The notes under the pieces: model-generated
Told to the model about the DNA's origin: nothing
What the model saw: only the letters and a program-made list of their open reading frames with translations
Databases searched by the model: none
Part shown: piece by piece, positions 9,501 to 16,754 of the stretch
Numbering within the stretch: position 1 is the first letter of the stretch
Layout of the letters: each line of letters opens with the position of its first letter
NCBI RefSeq assembly: GCF_000980875.1
Contig: NZ_LAYO01000083.1
Coordinates: 1 to 46,369 of the forward strand
Source: Leucobacter sp. Ag1
GTDB taxonomy: Bacteria; Actinomycetota; Actinomycetes; Actinomycetales; Microbacteriaceae
Reading direction: 5' to 3'
Length of the DNA stretch: 46,369 nt
Translations under genes and position numbers: made by a program

Positions 9501-10247
9501 CTCGGCGACCCGCAGCAGCTGCCGCAGGTGTCCCAGGGCACGCACCCCGAACCGGTCGATACCTCCGCCCTCGGCTGGCTGCTCGGCGATCACGAGACCA
9601 TGCCAGAAGACCTGGGGTACTTCCTCGCCGAGACCCGGCGCATGCGCCCGGAGCTCACCGAGGTGGTCTCCGAGCTCGCGTACGGAGGTCGGCTGCGCGC
9701 GCATCCGAGCACGGCCGCGGTGCGCGCGAGCGGGATCGGCGGGCCCGGCCTGGTCCGGCACGAGGTCGAGCACTCCGCGAACACCACGCACTCGGTCGAG
9801 GAAGCCGAGGTGGTCGCCTGCATCGTGCGCGACGCGCTCGAACACGGGCGCTGCGACACCGGAACGGGGGAGCGCGCGCTCACTCCCGACGACATCATCG
9901 TGGTCGCGGCATACAACGCTCAGGTGGAATGCGTCGCGGAGCGTCTCGCTGACATCGGGTGCGCCGAGGTGCGCGTCGGCACCGTCGACCGCTTCCAGGG
10001 GCAGGAGGCCCTGCTCGCCGTCGTGACCCTCGCCGCGTCGAGCCCTGACGACGTCCCCCGAGGGCTCGAGTTCCTGCTGCTGCGAAACCGCCTCAACGTC
10101 GCCATCAGCCGCGCGAAATGGGCCACCCACCTGGTGAGCTCCAGCCGGCTCGGCGAGGGACTGCCGATGAGCGCCGAAGGCGTCGCAGCGCTGAGCGGGT
10201 ACCTGCGGCTCGAGGAGCGCGGCTCGACCCCCGACGGTCGGCCATGA
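6558..10247 (+). CDS. TM0106-type RecB-like nuclease fused to RNase H-like and SF1 helicase domains
   Basis: 1229-residue DNA-processing enzyme. Residues about 1-260 are a RecB/Cas4-like PD-(D/E)XK nuclease domain, including YEVQDTKLAR (the D-x-K core). Cys26 near the start and a CGRCEVC cluster at about 251-257 match a four-cysteine iron-sulfur layout. An RNase H-like exonuclease domain follows (FFDFEGDP at about 364-371, then YHYAAYERTHL and DYNRYDCVSTLRL). The C-terminal half is a superfamily 1 helicase: Walker A GPPGTGKT (842-849), motif II VIDEAGQF (about 957), motif III GDPQQLPQV, motif V TVDRFQGQE and motif VI NVAISRAK. A strong GGAGGGAGA site precedes ATG 6558. Family members are annotated TM0106 family RecB-like putative nuclease; a role in DNA repair or degradation of foreign DNA is likely but unproven. 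Transcribed with or just behind the GNAT-AAA+ gene (90-base gap, with a TAGCGT -10-like hexamer inside). Confidence 0.9.
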   Translation: MFVQRGADGGTRLVTSATDLTAASACEFAFLRRVDAKLGRAVEVPPDDDPMLARAARLGDQHEERTLEAYCGELGTGAAGVVEIPRPESMGEAQLLDVAEQTTAALAARAPLVFQATFFDPAQRAADPDAGEPAIGFVGFADFLRLTVADGYEVQDTKLARRAKATALMQLAAYAEQLERTGIPVAPEATLILGDGAHSRHRLADIAPVFRARRARMHRILLDRYAAVGDDGARESAAPVAWGAEGVAACGRCEVCLPEVERTRDPLLIAGITAAQRNRLVAAGFDRIDAVAELDGTVEPPAEGFRAVGGVAESERVPGIGLHVLERLAAQARVQLDARAGELPPFRVIDAAALAAIPRPNSGDLFFDFEGDPMYREPGDASDARWGIDYLFGSVDEQERFLPLWAHDLDAEKRTLLRFLELVRQRRIDFPGMRIYHYAAYERTHLLSIAARHGVGEAEVDDLLREHVLIDLYPIVRKALRIGTRSYSIKKLEPLYMGDELRDADGVTSGAQSVTEFAEASEQLRSTDPAERAEGERRLAAIADYNRYDCVSTLRLRDWLRGIAQEHGVDPFPEALPADEDEPELRLSPVAEALGRHAEQISDPAIAKTAALASSAIDYHQREQKSFWWAHYARLVDPLEDWADTRDVLVVDDLLSRVSDDWHVPDEPRARALRRRVRLRGALAPGSSLRPGGQAYLLYEAPAPFATRGVEPGARSASRVTVVERDGDEVLVEELLPRDATPFDVLPVALVPGPPPHAGQQKGAIEAWGRAFASALDRGELPRDPVVDLIRRTAPVLGAGAPIVDPASELALVAGGDDEARTIGAVTATLRELDRSYLAVQGPPGTGKTYLAARVIRRLVEEDGWRIGVVAQSHRVVEHVLEGVVAAGLASEQVGKVPQSGRADDAAEPAFRALGRNTHRLFLREHEAAGLGCVLGGTAWDFSNPTRVARHELDLLVIDEAGQFSLAPTIAASVGAKRLLLLGDPQQLPQVSQGTHPEPVDTSALGWLLGDHETMPEDLGYFLAETRRMRPELTEVVSELAYGGRLRAHPSTAAVRASGIGGPGLVRHEVEHSANTTHSVEEAEVVACIVRDALEHGRCDTGTGERALTPDDIIVVAAYNAQVECVAERLADIGCAEVRVGTVDRFQGQEALLAVVTLAASSPDDVPRGLEFLLLRNRLNVAISRAKWATHLVSSSRLGEGLPMSAEGVAALSGYLRLEERGSTPDGRP

Positions 10248-10323
10248 CCCGGGAGGCCGGAGGCCGTTCCGGGGCGTCGGCGGGCATCGCCGTCGCCGGT
10301 CGGTGCGTGCCAGGATGGGACGC

Positions 10324-11526
10324 ATGAACGGGAACGCGCGAGACACGGGCACGGCGCAGCGCCGTGCCCGGCTTCGCGCACGCATCCCGCGCGCGATCGA
10401 TACGACCCTCGAACTGCTCTACCCGGGCGACGCGAGCGGCGGTGCCGACTCGCACCAGGCGCGGGTCGAGGCCCGAGCCCTGGGAGCGGCGACCCTGGCC
10501 GCAGCCGCAGCGATCCTCGTCGGGCTCGTCGTGTTCGGCCCGGGCACCCACCCGCTCTGGGGGAGCATCTCGACGGGGTCGATCGGCACGCTGCTCGCCG
10601 GACTGGTGGCGATCGCGAGCTCGGTCGCCGAGCAGCTGCGCGCACCGATGCGTGCCCCCGCCTCCTGGTCTCCCCGGGCGGCCCGGGCGCAGCGCTTCGT
10701 CGGGATCGCCGCCGTCGCGCTCGTGCACGGCGGCATCGCCGTGATCGGCATCGGCATGGTGTTCGCGGTGCTGTCGCAGGGCTTCTTCGGGGTGCAGCTC
10801 GATCAGCTCACCTCGACCGTCGCGTCCGTCATCGTCGCCGCGGGTACGGCGTACCTCGTCACCGTCTCTGCGGCCAAGATCACGACCGCCGAGCTCTCGA
10901 TGCTGCTGTCGATGTTCCTGACCGGAGGCATCGTGGTGGCGATGCTCACCACCTCCGACGCCAAGTGGTGGCACTTCCACTTCAGCGAGCTCGGAGCGGG
11001 CACCGACGTCAGCGGGCTCGTGTTCAATCTCACGCTCTTCCTCGGCGGGCTCCTGCTCGCCGCGTTCGCGTTCACGCTGCTCATCGACCTCGAGGCCTGG
11101 GCCGCGGCGGCCCCGCCCAGTCGCACCCGCAACGTGCGCGCGGTCGCGTGGGGATTCCAGATCATCGGGATCTGCCTCGCGGGCGTCGGGATCGTGCCGG
11201 TGAACCTCAACCTCATCGTCCACAACACCTTCGCCACCGGAATGGCGGTCGTCTTCGGTGCGATCCTCATCGGTCTGCGCTGGTTGCTCGATGGGTTCAC
11301 CCGGGTGTTCCTGCTGTTCTCGGACGTGGTGCTCGCGGCGATCGTCTTCGCGGCGCTGCTGTTCTGGCCGCTCGGCTACTACAACCTCGCGGCGTTCGAA
11401 CTCGTCGTGGCGGGCGTCATCTTCGCCTGGCTCATCATCTTCGTCCGGCACGTGGGCGCAGCCGTGCCGAGCGGTGCGTCCGCGCACCGGAATCCGACCG
11501 CGTCGTCACCCGAGAGGAGCCGCTGA
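10324..11526 (+). CDS. Ten-helix membrane protein of unknown function
   Basis: 400-residue integral membrane protein with about ten hydrophobic helices (for example AAAAAILVGLVVFG, ALVHGGIAVIGIGMVFAVL, LFLGGLLLAAFAFTLLIDL, LAAIVFAALLFW). It lacks obvious transporter signatures. The region with GTDVSGLVFNLTLFLGGLL, NLNLIVHN and FATGMAVVFGAILIG resembles DUF998/Frag1-type proteins, a weak impression. ATG 10324 is preferred over upstream in-frame GTG 10303 because AGGATGGGA sits at proper spacing. The stop TGA overlaps the aminotransferase start (TGATG), so the two are translationally coupled. Confidence 0.8.
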   Translation: MNGNARDTGTAQRRARLRARIPRAIDTTLELLYPGDASGGADSHQARVEARALGAATLAAAAAILVGLVVFGPGTHPLWGSISTGSIGTLLAGLVAIASSVAEQLRAPMRAPASWSPRAARAQRFVGIAAVALVHGGIAVIGIGMVFAVLSQGFFGVQLDQLTSTVASVIVAAGTAYLVTVSAAKITTAELSMLLSMFLTGGIVVAMLTTSDAKWWHFHFSELGAGTDVSGLVFNLTLFLGGLLLAAFAFTLLIDLEAWAAAAPPSRTRNVRAVAWGFQIIGICLAGVGIVPVNLNLIVHNTFATGMAVVFGAILIGLRWLLDGFTRVFLLFSDVVLAAIVFAALLFWPLGYYNLAAFELVVAGVIFAWLIIFVRHVGAAVPSGASAHRNPTASSPERSR

Positions 11527-12806
11527 TGGCCGCCCGAGGACCCTTCAAGACCCCGCCTCCCAGCCTGCCGCCCCACCCCGCAGGAGCGCAGGGCGAGGCC
11601 GCTGAGCCGCCGTCGAGCGCAGCCGATGCTCCGCACGGTCTCGGCGCTTCCCGACGCTCGGTGATCCCCGCCTTCGAGGTCATGCAGATCACCGGCGAGG
11701 TCGAGCGGCGGCGTGCTGAGGGCCGCGACATCGTCTCGCTGTGCGCGGGCGAGCCCAGCGCCCGCCCCGCACCCGGCATGCTGAAGCCCGCGGGCTACAC
11801 GAGCCCGCTCGGCACCGCGCCGCTGCGTGAGGCGATCGCCGAGCACTATGCGAACTGGTACGGCGTGTCGATCGACCCCGCGCGGGTCGCGGTCACCACC
11901 GGATCCTCCGGCGCGTTCCAGCTGGTGTTCCTCGCCGCGTTCGATCCCGGCGATCGGGTCGCGCTCGCGAGCCCCGGCTACCCGGCGTACCGGAACATCC
12001 TGCGTTCGCTCGGGGTCGACGTGATCGAGATCCCGACCGGGTCCGAAACCCGGTATCAGCCGACCCCCGCGCTGCTCGACGCCGCGGTCGAGGCCCATGG
12101 GCCGCTCGCGGGCCTCATCGTGGCTTCGCCGGCCAACCCGACCGGATCCATGCTCAGCCGGGCGGAGCTCTCGGCGCTCGTCGAGTGGTGCGCGGAACAG
12201 CGGGTGCGTCTCATCAGCGACGAGATCTACCACGGCATCACCTACGCCGAGGCGGGCAGCCCCGATGCCCGTGGCGTCAGCGCGGTCGAGCTCGACCCCG
12301 AGGCGATCGCCATCAACTCCTTCTCGAAGTACTGGGGCATGACCGGGTGGCGGCTCGGCTGGGCCGTGCTGCCCGAGTCGCTCATCGCCCCGATGGAGGC
12401 GCTCGCCTCGAACTTCGCGCTCTCGCCGCCGGCGCCGGCGCAGGAGCTCGCGCTCGGCGCGTTCTCCGAGGAACGCTACGCCGAGCGCGACGCCGTCGTC
12501 GCGGGGTTCGCCCGCGCCCGCGCACTGATCCTCGACGCCGAATCGGCGCTGCGGTGGGGCGAATCGGCCCCGTCGGACGGTGCGTTCTACTTCTACGCCG
12601 ACCTCGGACCGCAGCTCGAACGGTTCGGCGACTCGCTCGGCTACGCTCGGGCGCTGCTCGACGGCGCGGACGTCGCGGTCGTGCCCGGCGTCGACTTCGA
12701 CCCCGTGCACGGGAGGCGCACGGTGCGGCTGTCCTACGCGGCGGGCGAGGCCGCGGTCGAGGAGGCGCTCAGCCGGATCCTGCGGTTCCAGGGAACCCCG
12801 GACTGA
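11526..12806 (+). CDS. Class I/II pyridoxal-phosphate aminotransferase
   Basis: 426-residue fold-type I PLP enzyme, probably cytoplasmic, moving an amino group between an amino acid and a 2-oxo acid. Seen: SLCAGEP near residue 75, the GYTSPLGTAPLREAIAEHY segment, SSGAFQL for the cofactor phosphate, SPANPTGS (substrate/PLP Asn), SDEIYHGI (Asp and Tyr of the PLP ring) and SFSKYWGMTGWRLGW with Schiff-base Lys268. The last motif is typical of aspartate-aminotransferase-like subgroup I-gamma enzymes. An unusual Pro/Ala-rich extension of about 40 residues precedes the fold, so the true start might be internal, but the TGATG coupling with the membrane protein upstream supports ATG 11526. Substrate cannot be told from sequence alone. 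Confidence 0.9.
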   Translation: MAARGPFKTPPPSLPPHPAGAQGEAAEPPSSAADAPHGLGASRRSVIPAFEVMQITGEVERRRAEGRDIVSLCAGEPSARPAPGMLKPAGYTSPLGTAPLREAIAEHYANWYGVSIDPARVAVTTGSSGAFQLVFLAAFDPGDRVALASPGYPAYRNILRSLGVDVIEIPTGSETRYQPTPALLDAAVEAHGPLAGLIVASPANPTGSMLSRAELSALVEWCAEQRVRLISDEIYHGITYAEAGSPDARGVSAVELDPEAIAINSFSKYWGMTGWRLGWAVLPESLIAPMEALASNFALSPPAPAQELALGAFSEERYAERDAVVAGFARARALILDAESALRWGESAPSDGAFYFYADLGPQLERFGDSLGYARALLDGADVAVVPGVDFDPVHGRRTVRLSYAAGEAAVEEALSRILRFQGTPD

Positions 12807-12866
12807 CTCCTGCCGGGACCGCGTCGCGCGCGTCGCCCGATTCGTGCGTCGAGGTGGAGCTCCAAG

Positions 12867-13250
12867 CTACTGGTGGTCGAGGCGGGAGACGAACGCGCCG
12901 TCGCGCATCAGCGTCTCCTGCAGGCGGGCGACCGTCTCGTCGAACGCGTTCGAGGTCTTCACCGCACCGATGGCGCCGCCCTTGAGCGCGCCGCCCGTCA
13001 TGTTGCGCGAGATCCGCGCGACGAGCAGGCCCTGCTCGGTCACCATGAACTCGATGAGGAACGTGATCTGGAACTTGCCGCCGGCGAGTCCGCCGAACAG
13101 CACGGTGAGCGCCTGGCTGCCGCGTCGCGCGTGGAACCCGCGCGTCGGCGTGAGCGACACCTCGAAGCCCTGGGCGATGAGCGCGGCGTGCACCAGCTGC
13201 TTCGCGTGCTCGTGGTCACCGGACAGGAACAGGTCGGTCGCGCTGGCCAT
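12867..13250 (-). CDS. Small conserved-looking protein of unknown function
   Basis: 127 residues, no signal peptide or clear membrane helix. An N-terminal helical part (LFLSGDHEHAKQLVHAALIAQGFEVSLTPTRGF, seen in pieces) leads to two hydrophobic strands (ALTVLFGGLAGGKFQITFLIEFMV) and a glycine-rich NMTGGALKGGAIGAVKTSNAF segment. The start is ATG 13250 behind a strong GAAGGAG site, so it is a real gene. It stands alone, convergent with the aminotransferase and separated from the dehydrogenase gene by a terminator. I do not recognise the family. Confidence 0.75.
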   Translation of the reverse strand: MASATDLFLSGDHEHAKQLVHAALIAQGFEVSLTPTRGFHARRGSQALTVLFGGLAGGKFQITFLIEFMVTEQGLLVARISRNMTGGALKGGAIGAVKTSNAFDETVARLQETLMRDGAFVSRLDHQ

Positions 13251-13275
13251 GGTCGGACTCCTTCGTCTCGGATGC

Positions 13276-13319
13276 AGAACCCCCTGCGGAGCACACTATC
13301 GGCTCGCGCAGGGGGTTCT
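13276..13319 (-). terminator. Hairpin terminator after the alcohol dehydrogenase operon
   Basis: Perfect 13-bp arms (13276-13288 and 13307-13319) around an 18-base loop, 15 bases past the dehydrogenase stop. In transcript order the 5' arm starts AGAACCCCC and the 3' arm ends GGGGGTTCT. It closes the permease / unknown protein / dehydrogenase operon before the small gene at 12867-13250. Confidence 0.8.
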
Positions 13320-13334
13320 TGACCACTCGTCCGC

Positions 13335-14450
13335 TTAGTACTCGATGACGGTGCGGATGCCCTGCCCGGCGCGCATGCGCGCGAACGCGTCGTTGACGCC
13401 GTCGAGCGGGATGCGGTCGGTCACCATCGAGTCGAGGTCGACCTTGCCCTCCATGTAGAGATCGATGATCTTGGGGAAGTCGATCGACTGCCGGCTCGAC
13501 CCGTAGTTCGAACCGATCAGGCGCTTCTCCTGATCGCTCATCACGAAGGGATCGATCGAGATCTTCACGCCGTCGGCGACCTGTCCGACGACGACGGCGG
13601 TGCCTCCGCGGCGGATCGCCTCGTAGCAGGCTTCGATGGTGAAGGGGAGGCCGATGGCTTCGAACGCGTAGTCCACTCCTCGTCCGCCGGTCAGTTCGCG
13701 CACCGTCTCGACCAGGTCGACCTCGCGGCTGTTGACGGTGTGCGTCGCGCCGAAGCGGCGGCCGAGCTCCAGCTTCTCGGCGCTGACGTCGGCCACGATG
13801 ATCTGCTTGGCGCCGGCGAGCCTGGCGCCCTGGACGACGTTCAGGCCGACTCCACCGCAGCCGACGACCAGCACCGTCGATCCGGGCTCGACCTGCGCCG
13901 TGTTGGTGACGGCGCCGATCCCGGTGGTGACCGCGCAACCCACCAGCGCAGCCTGGGCGAGCGGCGCATCCTTGCGGATCCGGATCGCTGCAGACGCCGG
14001 GACCATCGCGTGGTCGCCGAACGAACCGACCGCGAGGAAGCTCTTGACGCTCTCCTCACCGTCGCTCAACCGCGGCTTCCCATCGAAGAACACGTGCTGG
14101 TAGGCGGTCTCGTTGGCGAGCTGGCAGAGCACCGGACGACCGGACACGCAGAACTCGCACTTCTGGCAGGACGGGGTCCACGAAAGGATCACGTGATCGC
14201 CGATCTCGAGGTCGGTCACCTCGGACCCGACGGCGAGGACCTCACCGGCGCCCTCGTGCCCGAGCACGATCGGCACCGGGGTATCCCACTCGCCGTCGAG
14301 CGCGTGCAGGTCGCTGTGGCAGACGCCCGAGGCGGCGAGCCGCACGAGCACCTCGTTCGCGCCGGGTGCTGCAGGCAGACTGAGTTCCCGCATCTCGAGG
14401 GGCTCGTTCGGGGCGACGAAGACGGCGGCCCTCACATCGATCGTTGACAT
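13335..14450 (-). CDS. Zinc-dependent alcohol dehydrogenase, class III-like MDR
   Basis: 371-residue medium-chain dehydrogenase/reductase that oxidises an alcohol with NAD(H). Catalytic zinc ligands appear in GVCHSDLHA and LGHEGAGEV (with Cys174 in LVGCAVTTG). The structural zinc lobe has four cysteines in CQKCEFCVSGRPVLC. The dinucleotide site is VLVVGCGGVGLNVVQGA followed by the Asp of IIVADVS, favouring NAD over NADP. Length and layout match the adh/AdhE2-like and mycothiol-type class III relatives. Starts at ATG 14450 with AAGGA upstream, 21 bases after the unknown 207-residue gene and hence in one operon with it and the permease. The context suggests an imported alcohol, amino alcohol or amine-derived aldehyde as substrate; which one is unknown. 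Confidence 0.9.
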   Translation of the reverse strand: MSTIDVRAAVFVAPNEPLEMRELSLPAAPGANEVLVRLAASGVCHSDLHALDGEWDTPVPIVLGHEGAGEVLAVGSEVTDLEIGDHVILSWTPSCQKCEFCVSGRPVLCQLANETAYQHVFFDGKPRLSDGEESVKSFLAVGSFGDHAMVPASAAIRIRKDAPLAQAALVGCAVTTGIGAVTNTAQVEPGSTVLVVGCGGVGLNVVQGARLAGAKQIIVADVSAEKLELGRRFGATHTVNSREVDLVETVRELTGGRGVDYAFEAIGLPFTIEACYEAIRRGGTAVVVGQVADGVKISIDPFVMSDQEKRLIGSNYGSSRQSIDFPKIIDLYMEGKVDLDSMVTDRIPLDGVNDAFARMRAGQGIRTVIEY

Positions 14451-14471
14451 ACCTGATTCCTTCCTGGCTGC

Positions 14472-15095
14472 TCAGGCAGCGGATGATGGGGACTGGGACG
14501 CGGCGGGCGCTTGCGCCCGGATCGCGCGGATGAGGTCGAGGATGCGAGCGGGCTCGCCGGGCGGGAAAGCGGTCGCCTTGAAGACCGGCGGGATCAGCAC
14601 CCAGACGAAGGCCCCGCCCATCGGGCTGAGGGTCAGGGTGCGGCTGCCCGAGCCCGAGATCCGCGCGTGCACCAGGTCGATTCGGGCGAGGTGCGGTGAC
14701 GCCGCGTCGTTGAGCCGATCGAGGTCCCGCGACGGCTGGGCGGTCGCGCCGCGGTCCGGGATGAACGCCCCTCCGCGCGGCGTCCCGCGATGGCTGAGCT
14801 TCACCCCGCTCGGCGCGAGCGCCGATTCGGGGAGCCGCGTGGAGACCGTGAAGGCGTAGACCCGCGAGAAGATGAAATTGCCGGGGTCGTAGCTCAGCAC
14901 GAGATCGATCCCGTCGTCGGTGCGGACCTCAACGGTGGTGCGGTCCGCGCGCAGTACAGTTCCGAACTGCTCGGCGGTGAACCGCAGGCCTCGGCGCGCG
15001 CGGTCGACGATGGGCCCCTCGCCCGCCAGCGGATGCTTGCGCTCGCGGCGCCCCTGGACGGGTACGACCGAGATGCGTCCTCCGAAGCCGCTCAT
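14472..15095 (-). CDS. Protein of unknown function in the permease/dehydrogenase operon
   Basis: 207 residues. ATG 15095 overlaps the permease stop codon by four bases (ATGA), showing translational coupling. The N-terminus contains GLRFTAEQFGTVLRADRTTVEVRTDDG, read in short pieces, and a beta-rich middle (IDLVLSYDPGNFIFSRVYAF, TVSTRL). The end has GGAFVWVLIPPVFKATAFPPGEPARILDL, which is hydrophobic but too Pro-rich for a firm membrane helix. I do not recognise a family. Its place between an amine/amino-acid-type permease and a zinc alcohol dehydrogenase suggests a helper in the same catabolic route. Confidence 0.72.
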   Translation of the reverse strand: MSGFGGRISVVPVQGRRERKHPLAGEGPIVDRARRGLRFTAEQFGTVLRADRTTVEVRTDDGIDLVLSYDPGNFIFSRVYAFTVSTRLPESALAPSGVKLSHRGTPRGGAFIPDRGATAQPSRDLDRLNDAASPHLARIDLVHARISGSGSRTLTLSPMGGAFVWVLIPPVFKATAFPPGEPARILDLIRAIRAQAPAASQSPSSAA

Positions 15096-16549
15096 CGCAG
15101 GTCCGCCCCTTCGGGTTCGGCATCGGCGGGATCTCCCGTCGAGTCCGCCGCGTCGTCGTACTCGTGGTCCATGCTCTCCGAGCGGACGATGATGTTCGAC
15201 TGGGTGTGGGTGAGGTCGGTCGGCGTGAACAGCGGGAGGCGGTTCGCCTTGAGCCAGACGATGCCGAACAGGGCGATCGCGGCGATCAGGATTCCAGCGA
15301 CGCTCCAGATCACGATGCGCTGATCGAAGTCGGGCACGATGAACACGATCAGATAGATGCAGGATGCGATGCCGAGCACCTGGGGCAGGGGGTAGAAGGG
15401 GGTCTTGAACGGACGCTTGGCGTTCGGATACTTGCGGCGCAGCACGATCACGTCGACCTGGGCGATGATGTAGCTCAGCAGCCAGGTGGTGCAGGCGATG
15501 CTGACGAGCGTGAGGATCAGGTCGATGCCGCCGGAGGAGAACATCGAGTAGGCCAGCACGGAGGCCATGCACGCGGCGGTCACGATCATGCCGGCCCAGG
15601 GCACACGGGTCCGGCGGGAGACCTTGCCGAACCACTTCGGCAGCAGCCCCTCGTTGGCCAGGCCGTACAGCATGCGGGGGATCGCCGCGAGGTAGGAGTT
15701 GCCCGTCGAGAACGACGCGGCGATGGTCCCGAGGGTCATGATGAGGCCGCCGGCGCCGCCGAAGATCGCGGTCGCGCCGACCACCTGCGGGATCGAGGAC
15801 GAGGCCATCTCGGCGAGGTCCGCGTAGCGGGTGGCGCCCCACCCGAACAGCAGATCGACGATGAAGATGGTGATGACCCCCGCCACCATGGCGAGCGGGA
15901 TGTTCTTCCAGGGGTTCTTGATCTCCTCGGCGAGGGGAGCGACGAACTCCATGCCGATGTAGAGCCAGATCGCGACCGCGCCCATCGACGCGAGGGTGCC
16001 CCAGTCGGTGGCGAGGAACGGGTTGTCGACCGGCGTCCCCGTGCCGAGGCCGAAGATCCCGCAGAAGCCCATGATCGCCAGGATGCTCATCTTGGTGACC
16101 ACGATGGGGATCTGGACGCGGGCGTAGAAGTTGACCCCGGCGATGTTCAGAGCGAAGAGGATCGCGAGCAGCAGGAACGAGAACGCCGGTGCGGGCACGC
16201 CGGTGAGCGATTGGAACGCGTTGCCGGCGACCATGAGCTGCGTGCCGCCGTCGGCCGAGACGAGGACCATGTAGCCGCCGAGCACGGCGATGATCGCCAT
16301 GAGCCGGCCGAGCGCGGGCATCGTGTATTCGCCGACCATGCCGCCGCCGGGCAGCATCGAGGCGAGCTCGCCGTAGGAGATCGCGACCATCAGGATGATC
16401 ACGAGGCCGATGAATGCGGGGATCGCGAACGCGAGGCCACCGGTTCCGAAGCCGTTGCCGAGCGATACCATCGCGGTGCCCGAGACGACGAGTCCGGTCG
16501 AGGCGGCGTAGGCCGCGGTGAAGCCGAGGCTTCGCTTGAGTTTGGTCAT
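15092..16549 (-). CDS. APC-superfamily amino acid/amine permease
   Basis: 485-residue integral membrane transporter with about twelve hydrophobic segments. N-terminal TKLKRSLGFTAAYAASTG and the GFGTGGLAFAIPAFIG helix match APC permeases, with SYGELASMLPGGGMVGEY as the family's conserved helix 2 region and GMEFVAPLAEEIKNPWKNIP as the loop before helix 7. It likely takes up an amino acid, polyamine or ethanolamine-like compound. ATG 16549 is chosen over ATG 16555 because AAAGGAG lies eight bases upstream of it but only two from the other. First gene of an operon with the 207-residue protein and the dehydrogenase. The PucR regulator is encoded immediately upstream on the same strand, with a 205-base regulatory gap. 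Confidence 0.9.
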   Translation of the reverse strand: MTKLKRSLGFTAAYAASTGLVVSGTAMVSLGNGFGTGGLAFAIPAFIGLVIILMVAISYGELASMLPGGGMVGEYTMPALGRLMAIIAVLGGYMVLVSADGGTQLMVAGNAFQSLTGVPAPAFSFLLLAILFALNIAGVNFYARVQIPIVVTKMSILAIMGFCGIFGLGTGTPVDNPFLATDWGTLASMGAVAIWLYIGMEFVAPLAEEIKNPWKNIPLAMVAGVITIFIVDLLFGWGATRYADLAEMASSSIPQVVGATAIFGGAGGLIMTLGTIAASFSTGNSYLAAIPRMLYGLANEGLLPKWFGKVSRRTRVPWAGMIVTAACMASVLAYSMFSSGGIDLILTLVSIACTTWLLSYIIAQVDVIVLRRKYPNAKRPFKTPFYPLPQVLGIASCIYLIVFIVPDFDQRIVIWSVAGILIAAIALFGIVWLKANRLPLFTPTDLTHTQSNIIVRSESMDHEYDDAADSTGDPADAEPEGADLR

Positions 16550-16630
16550 GCCCATTGCTCCTTTGCAATTCGCCGGCGGCGAAGCGGGCGACTGCCCCGT
16601 GCGCGGCGAACTCAAGCTTGCAGCAGAGCG

Positions 16631-16686
16631 GCACTGGCCCGCACTCGACAGTGCGTCGGAATCGACCGCGCAGTGCGACAGAGTGC
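16631..16686. promoter_or_regulatory. Cluster of five GCACT/AGTGC half-sites upstream of the permease
   Basis: Within 56 bases: GCACT at 16631 and 16641, AGTGC at 16650, 16672 and 16682. Two pairs are one helical turn apart (10 bp), and GCACT-CGAC-AGTGC (16641-16654) is a perfect inverted pair. The cluster lies 80-140 bases upstream of the permease start. It could be a PucR operator array; no PucR consensus is known to me to test it against. Confidence 0.4.
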
Positions 16687-16725
16687 GGAAGCTCCGGGAC
16701 GCATTCCTCTGACGAAATGTCCCGA

Positions 16726-16737
16726 CAGGGATCCCTG
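16726..16737. promoter_or_regulatory. 12-bp perfect palindrome after pucR
   Basis: CAGGGATCCCTG is a perfect dyad lying 17 bases past the PucR-type stop codon and about 180 bases before the permease start. It may be an operator or a weak terminator; nothing else supports either. Confidence 0.25.
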
Positions 16738-16754
16738 ATGTACGAACTGTCGAA

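Noticed and set aside
6435-10385. A 1316-codon minus-strand open frame antisense to the nuclease-helicase
   Set aside because: Low-complexity Arg/Glu/Gly/Leu content and no motif; a shadow of the plus-strand gene.
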